Shown here piece after piece: positions 54,429 through 63,861 of a stretch of 64,000 nucleotides of DNA (positions within the stretch are counted from its first letter, which is position 1; every line of letters starts with the position of its first letter). The position numbers were made by a program, and so were the translations under genes. The notes under the pieces are model-generated. The model was not told where the DNA came from and made no database searches. It saw nothing but the letters and a program-made list of their open reading frames with translations. The DNA is from Methylobacterium sp. J-077 (GTDB taxonomy: Bacteria; Pseudomonadota; Alphaproteobacteria; Rhizobiales; Beijerinckiaceae), in contig NZ_JAKSYJ010000119.1 in assembly GCF_022829365.1 (NCBI RefSeq), forward strand, positions 62,001 through 126,000, read 5' to 3'.

Positions 54429-55463
54429 TCAGGCGGCGACGGCGGCCTCGGTCGGCACCGAAGAGATCGTCTTCAGCACCTGCGAGGCGATCTGGTAGGG
54501 GTCGCCCTGCGAATTCGGACGGCGATCCTCCAGATACCCCTTGTAGCCGCTATTGGCGAAGGAGTGCGGCACCCGGATCGAGGCGCCGCGGTCGGCGATG
54601 CCGTACGAGAATTCGTGGATTGAGGCGGTCTCGTGCTTGCCGGTCAGCCGCATGTGGTTGTCCGGGCCGTAGACGGCGATGTGATCCTCACGGGCGTTCT
54701 TGAACGCGTCCATGAGCTTCTCGAAGTAATCCTTGCCGCCATGCTCGCGCATGAAGGCGGTCGAGAAGTTGCAGTGCATGCCCGAGCCGTTCCAGTCGGT
54801 GTCGCCGAGCGGCTTGCAATGGTACTCGACGTCGATGCCGTAGGACTCGCACAGCCGCTGCAGCAGGTAGCGGGCCATCCACATCTCGTCGGCGGCCTTT
54901 TTGGAGCCCTTGCCGAAGATCTGGAATTCCCACTGGCCCTTGGCCACCTCGGCGTTGATGCCCTCGTGATTGATGCCGGCGTCGAGGCAGAGGTCGAGGT
55001 GCTCCTCGACGATCTTGCGGGCGACGTCGCCGACGTTGGAATAGCCGACGCCGGTGTAGTAGGGGCCCTGCGGGGCCGGGTAGCCCGAGGTCGGGAAGCC
55101 GAGGGGCCGTCCGTCCTTGTAGAGGAAGTATTCCTGCTCGAAGCCGAACCAGGCGCCGGCATCGTCCAGGATGGTCGCGCGCTTGTTCGACTCGTGCGGG
55201 GTCTTGCCGTCCGGCATCATCACTTCGCACAGGACCAGGACGCCGTTCTTGCGGGCCGGGTCGGGGAAGTGGCGCACGGGCTTGAGCATGCAATCGGAGC
55301 TGCCGCCCTCGGCCTGCTTCGTGGATGAGCCGTCGAAGCCCCACATCGGCAGTTGGTCGAGGGTCGGGAAGCTATCGAATTCCTTGATCTGCGTCTTGCC
55401 GCGCAGATTCGGGACCGGCGTATACCCGTCGAGCCATATATACTCGAGCTTATATTTCGTCAT
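54429..55463 (-). CDS. glnII: Glutamine synthetase type II
   Basis: A 344-residue eukaryotic-type glutamine synthetase (GSII) that makes glutamine from glutamate, ammonium and [20 protein letters not shown] starts it. [37 protein letters not shown] and [15 protein letters not shown] carry the active-site acids. [22 protein letters not shown] is near the end. Unlike GSI it has no adenylylation Tyr. A sigma-54-type promoter lies about 90-110 bases upstream, as expected for NtrC-controlled glnII. It is divergent from glnA. Confidence 0.97.
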   Translation of the reverse strand: MTKYKLEYIWLDGYTPVPNLRGKTQIKEFDSFPTLDQLPMWGFDGSSTKQAEGGSSDCMLKPVRHFPDPARKNGVLVLCEVMMPDGKTPHESNKRATILDDAGAWFGFEQEYFLYKDGRPLGFPTSGYPAPQGPYYTGVGYSNVGDVARKIVEEHLDLCLDAGINHEGINAEVAKGQWEFQIFGKGSKKAADEMWMARYLLQRLCESYGIDVEYHCKPLGDTDWNGSGMHCNFSTAFMREHGGKDYFEKLMDAFKNAREDHIAVYGPDNHMRLTGKHETASIHEFSYGIADRGASIRVPHSFANSGYKGYLEDRRPNSQGDPYQIASQVLKTISSVPTEAAVAA

Positions 55464-55555
55464 TCCGGTTCTCTCGTCCGTTGTCGATGCGCGGCCCGGT
55501 CAATTCCCGGGCGACGCGAACGGCTTGCCGCCGTTTCGACGGCCGCTGCCGCTTT

Positions 55556-55571
55556 TGCATGGAGCATGCCA
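55556..55571 (-). promoter_or_regulatory. Sigma-54 promoter for glnII
   Basis: On the minus strand TGGCATGCTCCATGCA matches TGGCAC-N5-TTGCA, with GG and GC exactly 10 bases apart. It places a transcription start near 55545 and a leader of about 80 bases before glnII. glnII is NtrC/sigma-54 dependent in rhizobia. A clear NtrC site was not found. Confidence 0.6.
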
Positions 55572-55803
55572 GACCGTCCCGGATCCCCGCCCCAACCAGC
55601 CGATTGACGGCCAGCGCGCGATCACGGAACCGAGAGCACCCCGCAATCGGGACCAAACGTCCCGCTTAGGCGCCGATTCCGCCTGCGCGCGGGTGGCAAG
55701 GCGCGCGTGCGACGGATATCAAGCGGCGCGGCCGGTGCGGCCCGACGCAATGGTGGCCGCCCCGCGCGAGAATCCCCAACGCCTTTCCTGGAGGATGCCC
55801 ACG

Positions 55804-57213
55804 ATGACGACTGCGGCCGACGTTCTGAAGAATATCCGGGACAACGACGTACGCTACGTGGACTTCCGGTTCACCGACCCGCGCGGCAAGTGGCAGCACG
55901 TCACGTTCGACGTCTCCCTCATCGACGACGAGATCTTCGCCGAGGGCACGATGTTCGACGGCTCGTCGATCGCCGGCTGGAAGGCGATCAACGAGTCCGA
56001 CATGCTGCTGATGCCGGATCCGTCCACCGCCTGCCTCGACCCGTTCTTCTCCGCCTCGACCCTGTCGATCGTCTGCGACGTGCTCGAGCCCGCCACCGGC
56101 GAGCCCTATTCCCGCGATCCCCGCGGCACCGCCAAGCGCGCCGAGGCCTACCTCCAGCAGACCGGGATTGGCGACACGATCTATGTCGGCCCCGAGGCCG
56201 AGTTCTTCGTGTTCGACGACGTGAAGTTCGCCGCCGACCCCTACCGCACCGGCTTCGAGCTCGACTCCACCGAGTTGCCGTCGAACGGCTTCACCGATTA
56301 CGAGGGCGGCAACCTCGGCCACCGGGTCCAGACCAAGGGCGGCTACTTCCCGGTCCCGCCGCAGGATTCGGCCCAGGACATGCGCGGCGAGATGCTGGCT
56401 GCGATGCAGTCCATGGGCGTGAAGGTCGAGAAGCACCACCACGAGGTGGCCTCGGCCCAGCACGAGCTCGGCATGAAGTTCGACGTGCTGACCAAGCTCG
56501 CCGACCACATGCAGATCTACAAGTACTGCATTCACAACGTCGCCCAGAGCTACGGCAAGTCGGCGACGTTCATGCCGAAGCCCGTCTTCGGCGACAACGG
56601 TTCGGGCATGCACGTCCACCAGTCGATCTGGAAGGACGGCAAGCCGGTCTTCGCCGGCGACAAGTATGCCGGCCTCAGCCAGGAATGCCTCTGGTACATC
56701 GGCGGCATCATCCGGCACGCCAAGGCGCTCAACGCCTTCACCAACCCGTCGACCAATTCCTACAAGCGGCTGGTTCCGGGCTACGAGGCGCCGGTGCTGC
56801 TCGCCTACTCGGCGCGCAACCGCTCGGCCTCCTGCCGGATCCCGTGGACCAAGAGCCCGAACGCCAAGCGCGTCGAGGTCCGCTTCCCCGACCCGATGGC
56901 CAACCCCTATCTGGCCTTCTCGGCCTTGCTGATGGCCGGCCTTGACGGCATCCGCAACAAGATCGATCCGGGCCCGGCCATGGACAAGGATCTCTACGAG
57001 CTGCCGCCGAAGGAGCTGAAGCAGATCCCGACCGTGTGCGGTTCGCTCCGCGAGGCGCTCACCAGCCTCGACAAGGACCGCACCTTCCTCAAGGAAGGCG
57101 GCGTGTTCACGGACGACCAGATCGACTCGTTCATCGAGCTGAAGATGACCGAGGTGCTGCGCTACGAGATGACCCCGCACCCGATCGAGTTCGTGCAGTA
57201 CTACTCGCTGTGA
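55804..57213 (+). CDS. glnA: Glutamine synthetase type I
   Basis: A 469-residue dodecameric [18 protein letters not shown] starts the beta-grasp domain. [33 protein letters not shown] (catalytic), [10 protein letters not shown] and [20 protein letters not shown] follow. The adenylylation Tyr is in [11 protein letters not shown] near residue 398, so GlnE/PII control is expected. GGAGG lies 9 bases before the ATG at 55804; the frame is open upstream by chance. It follows glnB at a distance, with glnII and DUF2735 between them, and is followed by a strong terminator. Confidence 0.97.
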   Translation: MTTAADVLKNIRDNDVRYVDFRFTDPRGKWQHVTFDVSLIDDEIFAEGTMFDGSSIAGWKAINESDMLLMPDPSTACLDPFFSASTLSIVCDVLEPATGEPYSRDPRGTAKRAEAYLQQTGIGDTIYVGPEAEFFVFDDVKFAADPYRTGFELDSTELPSNGFTDYEGGNLGHRVQTKGGYFPVPPQDSAQDMRGEMLAAMQSMGVKVEKHHHEVASAQHELGMKFDVLTKLADHMQIYKYCIHNVAQSYGKSATFMPKPVFGDNGSGMHVHQSIWKDGKPVFAGDKYAGLSQECLWYIGGIIRHAKALNAFTNPSTNSYKRLVPGYEAPVLLAYSARNRSASCRIPWTKSPNAKRVEVRFPDPMANPYLAFSALLMAGLDGIRNKIDPGPAMDKDLYELPPKELKQIPTVCGSLREALTSLDKDRTFLKEGGVFTDDQIDSFIELKMTEVLRYEMTPHPIEFVQYYSL

Positions 57214-57220
57214 TGTGAGA

Positions 57221-57247
57221 GGGGGCCGGGCGTGAAGCCCGGCCCCC
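57221..57247 (+). terminator. Strong hairpin after glnA
   Basis: GGGGGCCGGGC, a GTGAA loop and GCCCGGCCCCC form 11 perfect pairs 7 bases after the glnA stop, followed by TACACGATTT. Confidence 0.8.
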
Positions 57248-57318
57248 TACACGATTTGACGTGACAGGATGCCGCTTAACAAGCGCCGAGTCCGTCATGG
57301 AACAAAAAGCGAACTTTC

Positions 57319-57346
57319 GTGACAAATAAGATAATTTGCCTAATAT
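57319..57346 (+). promoter_or_regulatory. Promoter of the toxin gene
   Basis: GTGACA (57319-57324) and TAATAT (57341-57346) are 16 bases apart, ending 27 bases before the ATG at 57374. The surrounding DNA is AT-rich. Confidence 0.45.
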
Positions 57347-57373
57347 GAGCGCCCGCAGCTGGCGGGGTGCTCT

Positions 57374-58027
57374 ATGCTTTCTGATGATATTGCTGTTCAG
57401 CGGACGCGGTGGAACCTCGCGGCTATTAAGGTTGAGCTGAAGCTTTTTCGACTCCAACTCATTGTCAAAGCCTACAATCCCGGTCAGCCGCGGGTACCTG
57501 CTGGACGTCCAGACGGCGGACAATGGACAGATGAGGATCGTCCCGTAGGTCTGGGAGCGGACGACGACGCGCATCTTATCCTCGTAGGCAATGAAGATGA
57601 TCAGCGATACAAAGTTGATCTCATGGCCGAACAGGGACGTGGAGGACATACAGTAAGTCGACACGTCGGAAAGACTGACGATGAATTATTGGAGCGAATC
57701 CGTAAATCGCAATGGAGCACTCCCCTTGCGCACGGGGGGTTAAAACGGAACGGAAGTTTCTCATCGATTGAGTCGGCGAACGATCTCGTAAATCAAACCA
57801 TACAAGCAAACAAATCGATCGTTGATCTTGTTGCATCAGGAACTATTAAAGATGCATTTATTACCAAATAATTTGGATATAAAACTGGCAGGGAGGCTTA
57901 CAGCACAAATGATGACGTGTTATATTTGCGAAATACAACTTGTGTAGGCGCACTCATAATACATGAACCAACTTTATCGCGCGGATTTAGAGTTCGAACG
58001 GCACACCCCCAAACCGAGGGAGATTAA
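57374..58027 (+). pseudogene. RNase A-like polymorphic toxin interrupted by an in-frame TAA
   Basis: The first 165 codons end at TAA 57869-57871. The same frame continues without another stop for 51 codons to 58025-58027. The N-terminal part has YNPGQPRVPAGRPDGGQWT, a motif I recall in Rhizobiales toxin-like proteins. GGHTVSRHVGKTDDELLERI and SFSSIESANDLVNQTIQANK are the core of the bacterial CdiA-CT RNase A domain. Beyond the stop, FGYKTGREAY, LRNTTCVGALIIHEP and SRGFRVRTAHPQTEGD are the expected C-terminal strands, with TAH where the family usually has TAY. So one nonsense codon truncates an otherwise complete toxin. It may be inactive, or the stop may be a sequence error or be suppressed. 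Confidence 0.75.
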
Positions 58028-58028
58028 A

Positions 58029-58304
58029 TTGACTTCCCCAGAGTTCGATGAATTCACTCGCCAATTCTATCAGGACCTGATGGAAGATATTGCAACCGAG
58101 GAGGAAATTATTACTTTTGCTCTATCTCCATTTTCAGACAATTCGAAGCGCGCACGTCTGCGATCATATCTTGGCTCGATCACCAATGACAACGTCTCGA
58201 ATGAGGAGTTGCGAAAATTGTGGTGGTCGTCTTCGGCCGATGTCGTGTTCTACGACGGTGCCGAACTGAGAGCCTTCCTCGAACGGGTGCGGGATATACT
58301 GTAA
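58029..58304 (+). CDS. Probable immunity protein for the RNase A-like toxin
   Basis: A 91-residue acidic protein beginning MTSPEFDEFTRQFYQDL. I choose the TTG at 58029, one base after the full-length toxin stop, because GAGGGAGA lies just upstream. An ATG at 57963 in the same frame would overlap the toxin's C-terminal coding region. The pattern (SPEFDEFTRQFYQDLMEDI, then an acidic C-terminus ELRAFLERVRDIL) resembles CdiI-type immunity proteins. The assignment rests on position, size and charge rather than a firm family match. It is AT-rich like the toxin. Confidence 0.6.
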   Translation: MTSPEFDEFTRQFYQDLMEDIATEEEIITFALSPFSDNSKRARLRSYLGSITNDNVSNEELRKLWWSSSADVVFYDGAELRAFLERVRDIL

Positions 58305-58454
58305 CGTCCGGCCCGGGAACCAGCAGAGGAGTACTGAGGCGGCGAACGCCGTTTACGAGGTGGGTACGGTAGAAGTTGGGGCCGCTTGCCGCAGCCCCGG
58401 AATTCATTGTCTGTCGCGTTGCGATCTCGATCGTTCAATGCGGCGGATACACGG

Positions 58455-59093
58455 ATGCTCACCCTCGACCACCTCGTCGTCGTGGCCCCCGACCTCGCGG
58501 AGGGCGTGGCCCATGTCTGCGACTGCCTCGGCCTCGACATGCCGGAAGGCGGGCGCCATCCCGAAATGGGCACCCGCAACCAACTGCTGCGCCTCGGCGC
58601 ATCGACGTTCCTCGAAGTGATCGCCGTCGATCCCGAGGCAGCCCCACCGGCCCGCGCCCGCTGGTTCGGCCTCGGCGACGCTGCGCGGGTGCGGGCGGAT
58701 TGGGAGGCCGGGCGGCGGCTGCGCGGCTTCGTCGCCCGGACCGATGATCTCGACACCCTGCTCGCGGCCCATCCCGATCTGCTCGGCGCGGCGGCGACGA
58801 TGACCCGGGGCACGCTGTCGTGGCGCTTCGGCCTGCGCCCGGACGGGACCTGGCCGGCGGACGGCGCCGCGCCCTGCGTGATGGATTGGGGCGACCGTCC
58901 GCACCCGGCCGGGACGATGCCGGATCTCGGGGCGCGGCTCCAAGATTTCTGGCTGACCGATCCGGAGGCGGAGGCGGTGGCCGCGCTCCATGCGGACCTC
59001 GGCCTGACCGACCCACCGCGGATCGAGCCCGGCCCGACCTCGCGCTACACCGCCCGGATCGCGACGCCCTCCGGGCTGCGCACGCTGACCTGA
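58455..59093 (+). CDS. VOC family protein (glyoxalase-3-like)
   Basis: A 212-residue protein of the vicinal oxygen chelate superfamily. MLTLDHLVVVAPDLAEGVAHV starts the first beta-alpha-beta unit, with GTRNQLLRLGASTFLEVIAVDP following. A second module begins near WFGLGDAARVRADWEAG. It is the Glyoxalase_3-type domain found in many single-copy bacterial genes. Metal-ligand His and Glu are in LDHL and FLEVI. The reaction is unknown. The start at 58455 is the family position. It is high-GC again, marking the end of the island. Confidence 0.82.
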   Translation: MLTLDHLVVVAPDLAEGVAHVCDCLGLDMPEGGRHPEMGTRNQLLRLGASTFLEVIAVDPEAAPPARARWFGLGDAARVRADWEAGRRLRGFVARTDDLDTLLAAHPDLLGAAATMTRGTLSWRFGLRPDGTWPADGAAPCVMDWGDRPHPAGTMPDLGARLQDFWLTDPEAEAVAALHADLGLTDPPRIEPGPTSRYTARIATPSGLRTLT

Positions 59094-59246
59094 GGACGAG
59101 CCCTCCTTGCCGGCCTGATCGGGGGGCTGACCGGCGAGGAGGGCTTGGCCGGGACCCGCGAGCCTCGGCAGGCGCAACCTAGCAGGGGTCCGTCGCCGTG
59201 CGGTTGCCGAAACGGCTCATTCTGCACAGGAAGCCCGCACCATCGT

Positions 59247-59870
59247 TCACGTATGCGCGAAGATGTCCGTCTCCGGCCAGCCGTCGAGGTCGAGGCGGGC
59301 GCGGGTGGGCAAGAAGGCGAAGCAGGCGCCGGCAACGTCGGTGCGGCCCTCCCGGGCCAGCATGGCGTCGAGCCGCTCCCGGGCGGCGTGGAGGTGGAGC
59401 ACGTCGGAGGCCGCGTAATCCTGCTGGGCCTGCGTCAGGGTCTCGGCGCCCCAGTCGGAGGATTGCTGCTGCTTCGACAGGTCGACGCCGACGAGCTCGC
59501 GGACCACGTCCTTGAGCCCGTGACGGTCGGTGTAGGTGCGGGCGAGCTTCGAGGCGATCTTGGTGCAGTAGACCGGCCCCGGCATCACCCCGAACGCCTT
59601 GAACAGCACCGCCACGTCGAACCGCGCGAAGTGAAAGATCTTGAGCACGTCGGGATCGGCCAGGACGCGCTTGAGCACGACCGGCTCCGGGCCGTCCTGG
59701 GGGATCTGGACCACGTCCGCCGTGCCGTCGCCGGTGGAGATCTGCACCACGCAGAGCCGGTCCCGGTGCGGGTTGAGGCCCAGCGTTTCGGTGTCGATGG
59801 CCACCGCCCGTCCCGCAGCGTAATCGGCGGGCAGGTCGCCGCGGTGGAGGCGTACGATCGGGCTCGGCAT
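59247..59870 (-). CDS. Ribonuclease D-like 3'-5' exonuclease
   Basis: A 207-residue single-domain DEDDy exonuclease. AVAIDTETLGLNPHRDRLCVVQ carries the first Asp-Glu pair, HFARFDVAVLFKAFG the second Asp, and QDYAASDVLHLHAARERLDAML the Tyr and last Asp. It lacks the HRDC domains of full RNase D, as in the short alphaproteobacterial Rnd homologues. The start at 59870 fits the family. It is divergent from the cupin gene. RNA maturation is the likely role. Confidence 0.9.
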   Translation of the reverse strand: MPSPIVRLHRGDLPADYAAGRAVAIDTETLGLNPHRDRLCVVQISTGDGTADVVQIPQDGPEPVVLKRVLADPDVLKIFHFARFDVAVLFKAFGVMPGPVYCTKIASKLARTYTDRHGLKDVVRELVGVDLSKQQQSSDWGAETLTQAQQDYAASDVLHLHAARERLDAMLAREGRTDVAGACFAFLPTRARLDLDGWPETDIFAHT

Positions 59871-59954
59871 CTTTTTTGGGACCTTGAGGCTGGTGCGCCG
59901 GTACCATTGGCGCCACGTGCCGGCAAGCCGCCGACGCAGCATGGGGAGAAGCGG

Positions 59955-60386
59955 ATGATGACGGCAGCCGAGGTGATCGCGACCCTGGGGCTGAAGCCCC
60001 ATCCGGAGGGCGGCCATTACCGCGAGACCTTTCGCGATCCGCGCATGGTCGACGGCCGCTCGGTCGGCACCGCGATCTATTTTCTGCTGGATGTCGGCGA
60101 GGCCTCGGCCTGGCACCGGGTCGACGCCGCCGAGATCTGGCACTGGCATGCCGGCGCGCCGCTGGTGATCACCACCAGCCCGAACGGCTACGACGCCACC
60201 GCCCAGCATCTCGGGCCGGATCTCGCTGCCGGGCAGCGCCCGCAATGTGTGGTGCCGGCCGGCCATTGGCAGACCGCCACCAGCCTCGGCGCCTGGACGC
60301 TGGTCGGCTGCACGGTCTCGCCGGGCTTCGACTTCGCGGGCTTCGAGATGGCACCGCCCGACTGGCGGCCGACGCCGCGGAGGTAA
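59955..60386 (+). CDS. Cupin domain protein (DUF985/cupin_5)
   Basis: A 143-residue single-cupin protein. LGLKPHPEGGHYRETFRDP and GTAIYFLLDVGEASAWHRVD are characteristic of the DUF985 group. EIWHWHAGAPLVI and GHWQTATSLGAWTLVGCTVSPGFDFAGFEMA complete the barrel. GGGGAG lies 6 bases before the ATG at 59955; a second ATG is at 59958. The biochemical role is unknown. It is convergent with the dehydrogenase gene. Confidence 0.88.
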   Translation: MMTAAEVIATLGLKPHPEGGHYRETFRDPRMVDGRSVGTAIYFLLDVGEASAWHRVDAAEIWHWHAGAPLVITTSPNGYDATAQHLGPDLAAGQRPQCVVPAGHWQTATSLGAWTLVGCTVSPGFDFAGFEMAPPDWRPTPRR

Positions 60387-60406
60387 TGCCCGCGGCGCCG
60401 GCTCGG

Positions 60407-61378
60407 TCAGGTCGGCGCCGGGATCGGAGACAGAACGGGCGTGCCCGCGAAGAAGGCGGTGAGGTTGCCGACGACCTGATCGATCGCCGCGGCCATCGCC
60501 TCCGGCGAGCGGCCGGCGATGTGCGGCGTGAGCACGACATTGGGCAGAGCCCGCAAGGCGGCCGGCACGTCGGGCTCGCCTTCGATCACATCGAGCCCGG
60601 CCCCCGCGAGCTGACCGGTACCCAGGGCTTCCACCAGGGCCGCGGTGTCCACGACGGTTCCACGTCCGACATTGACGAGGAAGCCCGCCGGCCCAAGTGC
60701 CGCGATGGCCGAGCGGCCGACGGAATGGCGGGTCGCAGCGCCGCCCGGCAGCGCCACGAACAGGACATCGGCCCAGGCGCACAGGTCCTCGACGCTCGGC
60801 ATGTAGGTCCAAGCCACATCCGGCACCGCACGGCGGCTGTGGTAGCGGATCTCCATATCGAAGCCGGCGCACCGATTCGCGATCCGTCGCCCGATCCCGC
60901 CGAGACCCAGAATACCTGCGCGCTTGCCATACGCGCTCGGCCGCGCGGTCCCGCCCTCTCGCCATTGTCCGGCGCGCACGGCCGCATCGAAGCGCGGTAC
61001 GTCGCGCAGCGCGGCCAGGAGCAGGGCGAGGGCGTGGTCTGCCACGCAGTCGGCATTGACCCCGGGGCCATGCGTGATGACGATCCCGCGCGCGCCGGCC
61101 GCGTCGCAGTCGACGCCCTCGTAGCCCGCGCCCTGCGCGCAGATGATCCCGAGGTTCGGCAGCGCCGCGATCAGGGAAGCCGGGATCGCGGTGGTACCGT
61201 TCGTCACGATAGCCCGGATGCGGCTGCCGATCCGCTCAGTCAGCGCCGTGCGCGCCTCCGCGGTGACGGCCTGATGGACGGTGCAAATCGCGCTCAGCTG
61301 ATCGCGCGCGGATGGCGCCAGATCGACCGCGAGGAGCAGGTCCGGCCTGTCCGACCGTGACGGGTCATCCATCGGCAT
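60407..61378 (-). CDS. D-2-hydroxyacid dehydrogenase family protein
   Basis: A 323-residue NAD(P)-dependent 2-hydroxyacid dehydrogenase. AGILGLGGIGRRIANRC is the cofactor loop, followed by YHSRRAVPDV suggestive of NADP preference. The catalytic Arg is in LVNVGRGTVVD, Glu in GLDVIEGEPDV and His in VVLTPHIAGRSPEA. It resembles hydroxypyruvate/glyoxylate reductase-type enzymes. The start at 61378 is used. It is 34 bases after the EamA gene, so the two may be cotranscribed. Confidence 0.9.
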   Translation of the reverse strand: MPMDDPSRSDRPDLLLAVDLAPSARDQLSAICTVHQAVTAEARTALTERIGSRIRAIVTNGTTAIPASLIAALPNLGIICAQGAGYEGVDCDAAGARGIVITHGPGVNADCVADHALALLLAALRDVPRFDAAVRAGQWREGGTARPSAYGKRAGILGLGGIGRRIANRCAGFDMEIRYHSRRAVPDVAWTYMPSVEDLCAWADVLFVALPGGAATRHSVGRSAIAALGPAGFLVNVGRGTVVDTAALVEALGTGQLAGAGLDVIEGEPDVPAALRALPNVVLTPHIAGRSPEAMAAAIDQVVGNLTAFFAGTPVLSPIPAPT

Positions 61379-61412
61379 ATCTTTCCCACCATGAATCCGG
61401 ATCGAGGCCGGA

Positions 61413-62327
61413 TCAGCCGCGCACCGGCGCTGCCCGGGAAGCCCGAACCGCTGTCAGCGCGCCGGCCACGATCAGCAGGCAGGCCAGCGCGAGCGCCGGA
61501 CCGGGGCTGGCATAGCCGGTTGCCACCAGGATCAGCGTCGACAGAACCGGCGCCGCGTAGGCGGTGACGCCGAGCAGGCGGACGTCGCCGCGCTTGCAGC
61601 CGATATCCCAGAGATAGAACGCGGCGCCCACCGGCCCGATCCCCAGCAGCAGCACCGCCCCCCATTGCGTCGCGTCCGCGGGCCAGATTGTCGTCTCGAA
61701 GGCGAGGTGGCAGGCGAGGCTCAGGGCCGCCGTGACGAGGCAGAACCCTGCGACCGCGTCGGTCGGCACCTCTCCGACCCGGGCCGACAGCACCGAGTAG
61801 CCGGCCCACACGAAGGCGGCCGCCAGGGAAGCCGCGTAGCCGGGCAGCGCGCCGGCGGCGAAATCGAGATTGCCCCGGCCGACGAACAGGGCGGCGACGC
61901 CGGCGAGCCCGAGAGCCGCCCCGGCGAGATGCCCGGCGCGCAGGCCGCCCGAGCCCGGCAGCCGCGCGGAGAACAGGACGATCAGCAGCGGCCAGAGATA
62001 ATTGATCAGCCCGGCCTCGGCCGGCGGCGCCAGGCGCAGGGCGCTGAAATAGAGGGCGTGGTAGCCGAACAGCCCCCCGACCCCGAGCAGCCAGACCGGC
62101 CAGGGCTGGAGCAGCGCCCGGGCCCGGGCCGGTCGGGCGATCCAGGCGACACAGCCGCACAGGCCGCCGACCCAGAAGGTCATGGCGGCGAGCTGGAAGG
62201 GCGGTATCGTCCCGGAGGCCGCCGTGAACAGGGCGAGCAGCGACCACAGCAGGATCGCCCCGAAGCCCGCGAGGGTGGCGGAAGAGCGCGAGAGGTCGCG
62301 GCCCTCGGATGACGCGGTCAGGCTCAT
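61413..62327 (-). CDS. EamA family (DMT) transporter
   Basis: A 304-residue membrane protein with about ten spans in two EamA repeats (for example [19 protein letters not shown] near the start and [20 protein letters not shown] in the second half). [28 protein letters not shown] resembles the YddG branch of aromatic amino acid exporters. The substrate is uncertain. It is divergent from the GDPD gene, with about 100 bases between starts. Confidence 0.88.
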   Translation of the reverse strand: MSLTASSEGRDLSRSSATLAGFGAILLWSLLALFTAASGTIPPFQLAAMTFWVGGLCGCVAWIARPARARALLQPWPVWLLGVGGLFGYHALYFSALRLAPPAEAGLINYLWPLLIVLFSARLPGSGGLRAGHLAGAALGLAGVAALFVGRGNLDFAAGALPGYAASLAAAFVWAGYSVLSARVGEVPTDAVAGFCLVTAALSLACHLAFETTIWPADATQWGAVLLLGIGPVGAAFYLWDIGCKRGDVRLLGVTAYAAPVLSTLILVATGYASPGPALALACLLIVAGALTAVRASRAAPVRG

Positions 62328-62426
62328 GGCGCGCAGCTAGCATGGGATCGGATGAGTCGGCGAGACCGGAGTCACGCCTCTGTCACGGTCGCGCTCTACC
62401 GGCGGCTCGAAGCGGGAGATCTGTCG

Positions 62427-63653
62427 ATGCGCGCGACCCTGGCCGTCCTCGGGCTGCTCCTGGCGGGAGGCCCGGTCCTGGCCGGAGAGGCCGCCCAGAT
62501 CGGGCCGCGTCCGTTCTACCTGGTCGACCAGCTGAAGCCCGGCCCGCTGAAGGAGCGGCTCGCCGCCTGCGGGATCGACCGTCCCTACACGCCGAAAACC
62601 TTCTCGATCTCGCACCGCGGGGCGCCGCTGATGTTCCCGGAGCATACACGGGAAGGGCTGCTCGCCGCCTACCGGATGGGCGCCGGGATCATCGAGTGCG
62701 ACGTCGCCTTCACCAAGGACCGCCAGCTGGTCTGCCGGCACAGCCAGTGCGACCTCCACACGACCACCGACATCCTGGCCCGGCCGAACCTGGCGGCCAA
62801 GTGCACCAAGGGCTTCGAGCCGGCCGACCCGGCCACCGGCCGCAAGGCCTCGGCGAAGTGCTGCACCAGCGACCTGACGCTCGACGAGTTCAAGTCGCTC
62901 AACGGCAAGATGGACGCGGCCGACCCGGATGCAACCAATCTCGCCGCCTACATGAACGCGACGCCGCGCTGGCGCACCGACCTCTACGCCACCACCGGCA
63001 CGCTGATGTCCCACAAGGAGTACATCGGCCTGCTGAAGGGGATGGGGCGCAAGTTCACCCCGGAGCTGAAGGCGCCGCAAGTTCCGATGCCGTTCGAGGG
63101 CAGCTATACCCAGGACCAATACGCCCAGCAGCTGATCGACGAGTACAAGCAGGCCGGGATCCCGGCCTCAGACGTCTATCCGCAGAGCTTCCAGCTGCGG
63201 GATATTTTGTACTGGCTGGAGAAGGACCCGGATTTCGGCCGCCAGGCGATCTTCCTCGACGACCGCGACGAGACTACCAAGGGCTTCGACCCGGAGAAGC
63301 CCGAGACCTGGAGGCCCGGCATGGCGGAGCTCGCCGCCAAGGGTGTGAGGATCCTGGCGCCGCCCCTGTGGATGCTGGTCCGGCCCGGTCCTGACGGCGC
63401 CATCGAGCCGTCGACCTATGCGCGGGAGGCGAAGAAGGCCGGGCTCGGCCTGATCGCCTGGTCGCTGGAGCGGTCGGGGCCGCTGAAAGAGGGCGGCGGC
63501 TACTACTATCATTCGATAAAACCGGTGGTGACCGGGGATGGCGACATCCTGCGGTTGCTCGACGTGCTGCACGGCCAGGTCGGCGTGCTCGGCGTGTTCT
63601 CCGACTGGCCGGCGACCACGACGTTCTACGCCAATTGCGTCGGCGCGCCGTAG
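62427..63653 (+). CDS. Glycerophosphodiester phosphodiesterase
   Basis: A 408-residue secreted GlpQ-type enzyme that hydrolyses glycerophosphodiesters to glycerol-3-phosphate and alcohols. The signal peptide [20 protein letters not shown] is followed by [15 protein letters not shown] (active-site His, metal Glu), [24 protein letters not shown] (metal and second His) and KFTPELKAP. The start at 62427 puts the signal at the N-terminus with GGGAG upstream; 62352 adds a charged extension. It is likely periplasmic. Cysteine pairs (CTKGF, KCCTSD) suggest disulphides. Confidence 0.92.
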   Translation: MRATLAVLGLLLAGGPVLAGEAAQIGPRPFYLVDQLKPGPLKERLAACGIDRPYTPKTFSISHRGAPLMFPEHTREGLLAAYRMGAGIIECDVAFTKDRQLVCRHSQCDLHTTTDILARPNLAAKCTKGFEPADPATGRKASAKCCTSDLTLDEFKSLNGKMDAADPDATNLAAYMNATPRWRTDLYATTGTLMSHKEYIGLLKGMGRKFTPELKAPQVPMPFEGSYTQDQYAQQLIDEYKQAGIPASDVYPQSFQLRDILYWLEKDPDFGRQAIFLDDRDETTKGFDPEKPETWRPGMAELAAKGVRILAPPLWMLVRPGPDGAIEPSTYAREAKKAGLGLIAWSLERSGPLKEGGGYYYHSIKPVVTGDGDILRLLDVLHGQVGVLGVFSDWPATTTFYANCVGAP

Positions 63654-63654
63654 C

Positions 63655-63744
63655 TCAGTCGGCCCAGAGGGCGACGAGCGAGAACAGGCCGGCCATCAGC
63701 ACATTGACCAGGAGGATGGAGGCGAGGATCAGGGCGAGGGTCAT
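63655..63744 (-). CDS. Possible 29-residue single-span membrane peptide
   Basis: An open frame encoding MTLALILASILLVNVLMAGL followed by a short hydrophobic end and ALWAD. It is almost entirely one membrane span. It lies two bases from the GDPD stop on the opposite strand. The ribosome site is weak. I report it because the hydrophobic pattern is strong, but it could be chance. Confidence 0.35.
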   Translation of the reverse strand: MTLALILASILLVNVLMAGLFSLVALWAD

Positions 63745-63861
63745 GACGGTCTCGGGGACGTGGATTTCGGCGAAGGATTGCAGGGCTCGACCGGCCAGAG
63801 CGCGAAGAACTCGGCCGGCCCCGTCGGGATTCATGCGCGTGGCCCGCGAAGACTACGCGGG

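Noticed and set aside
55610-55680. Possible NtrC enhancer sites upstream of glnII
   Set aside because: GCACC and GGACC half-sites occur but do not form a convincing TGCACC/GGTGCA pair.
57963-58028. ATG at 57963 as start of the immunity gene
   Set aside because: It lies inside the toxin's C-terminal coding segment and has no ribosome site. The TTG at 58029 follows GAGGGAGA and begins where the toxin frame ends.
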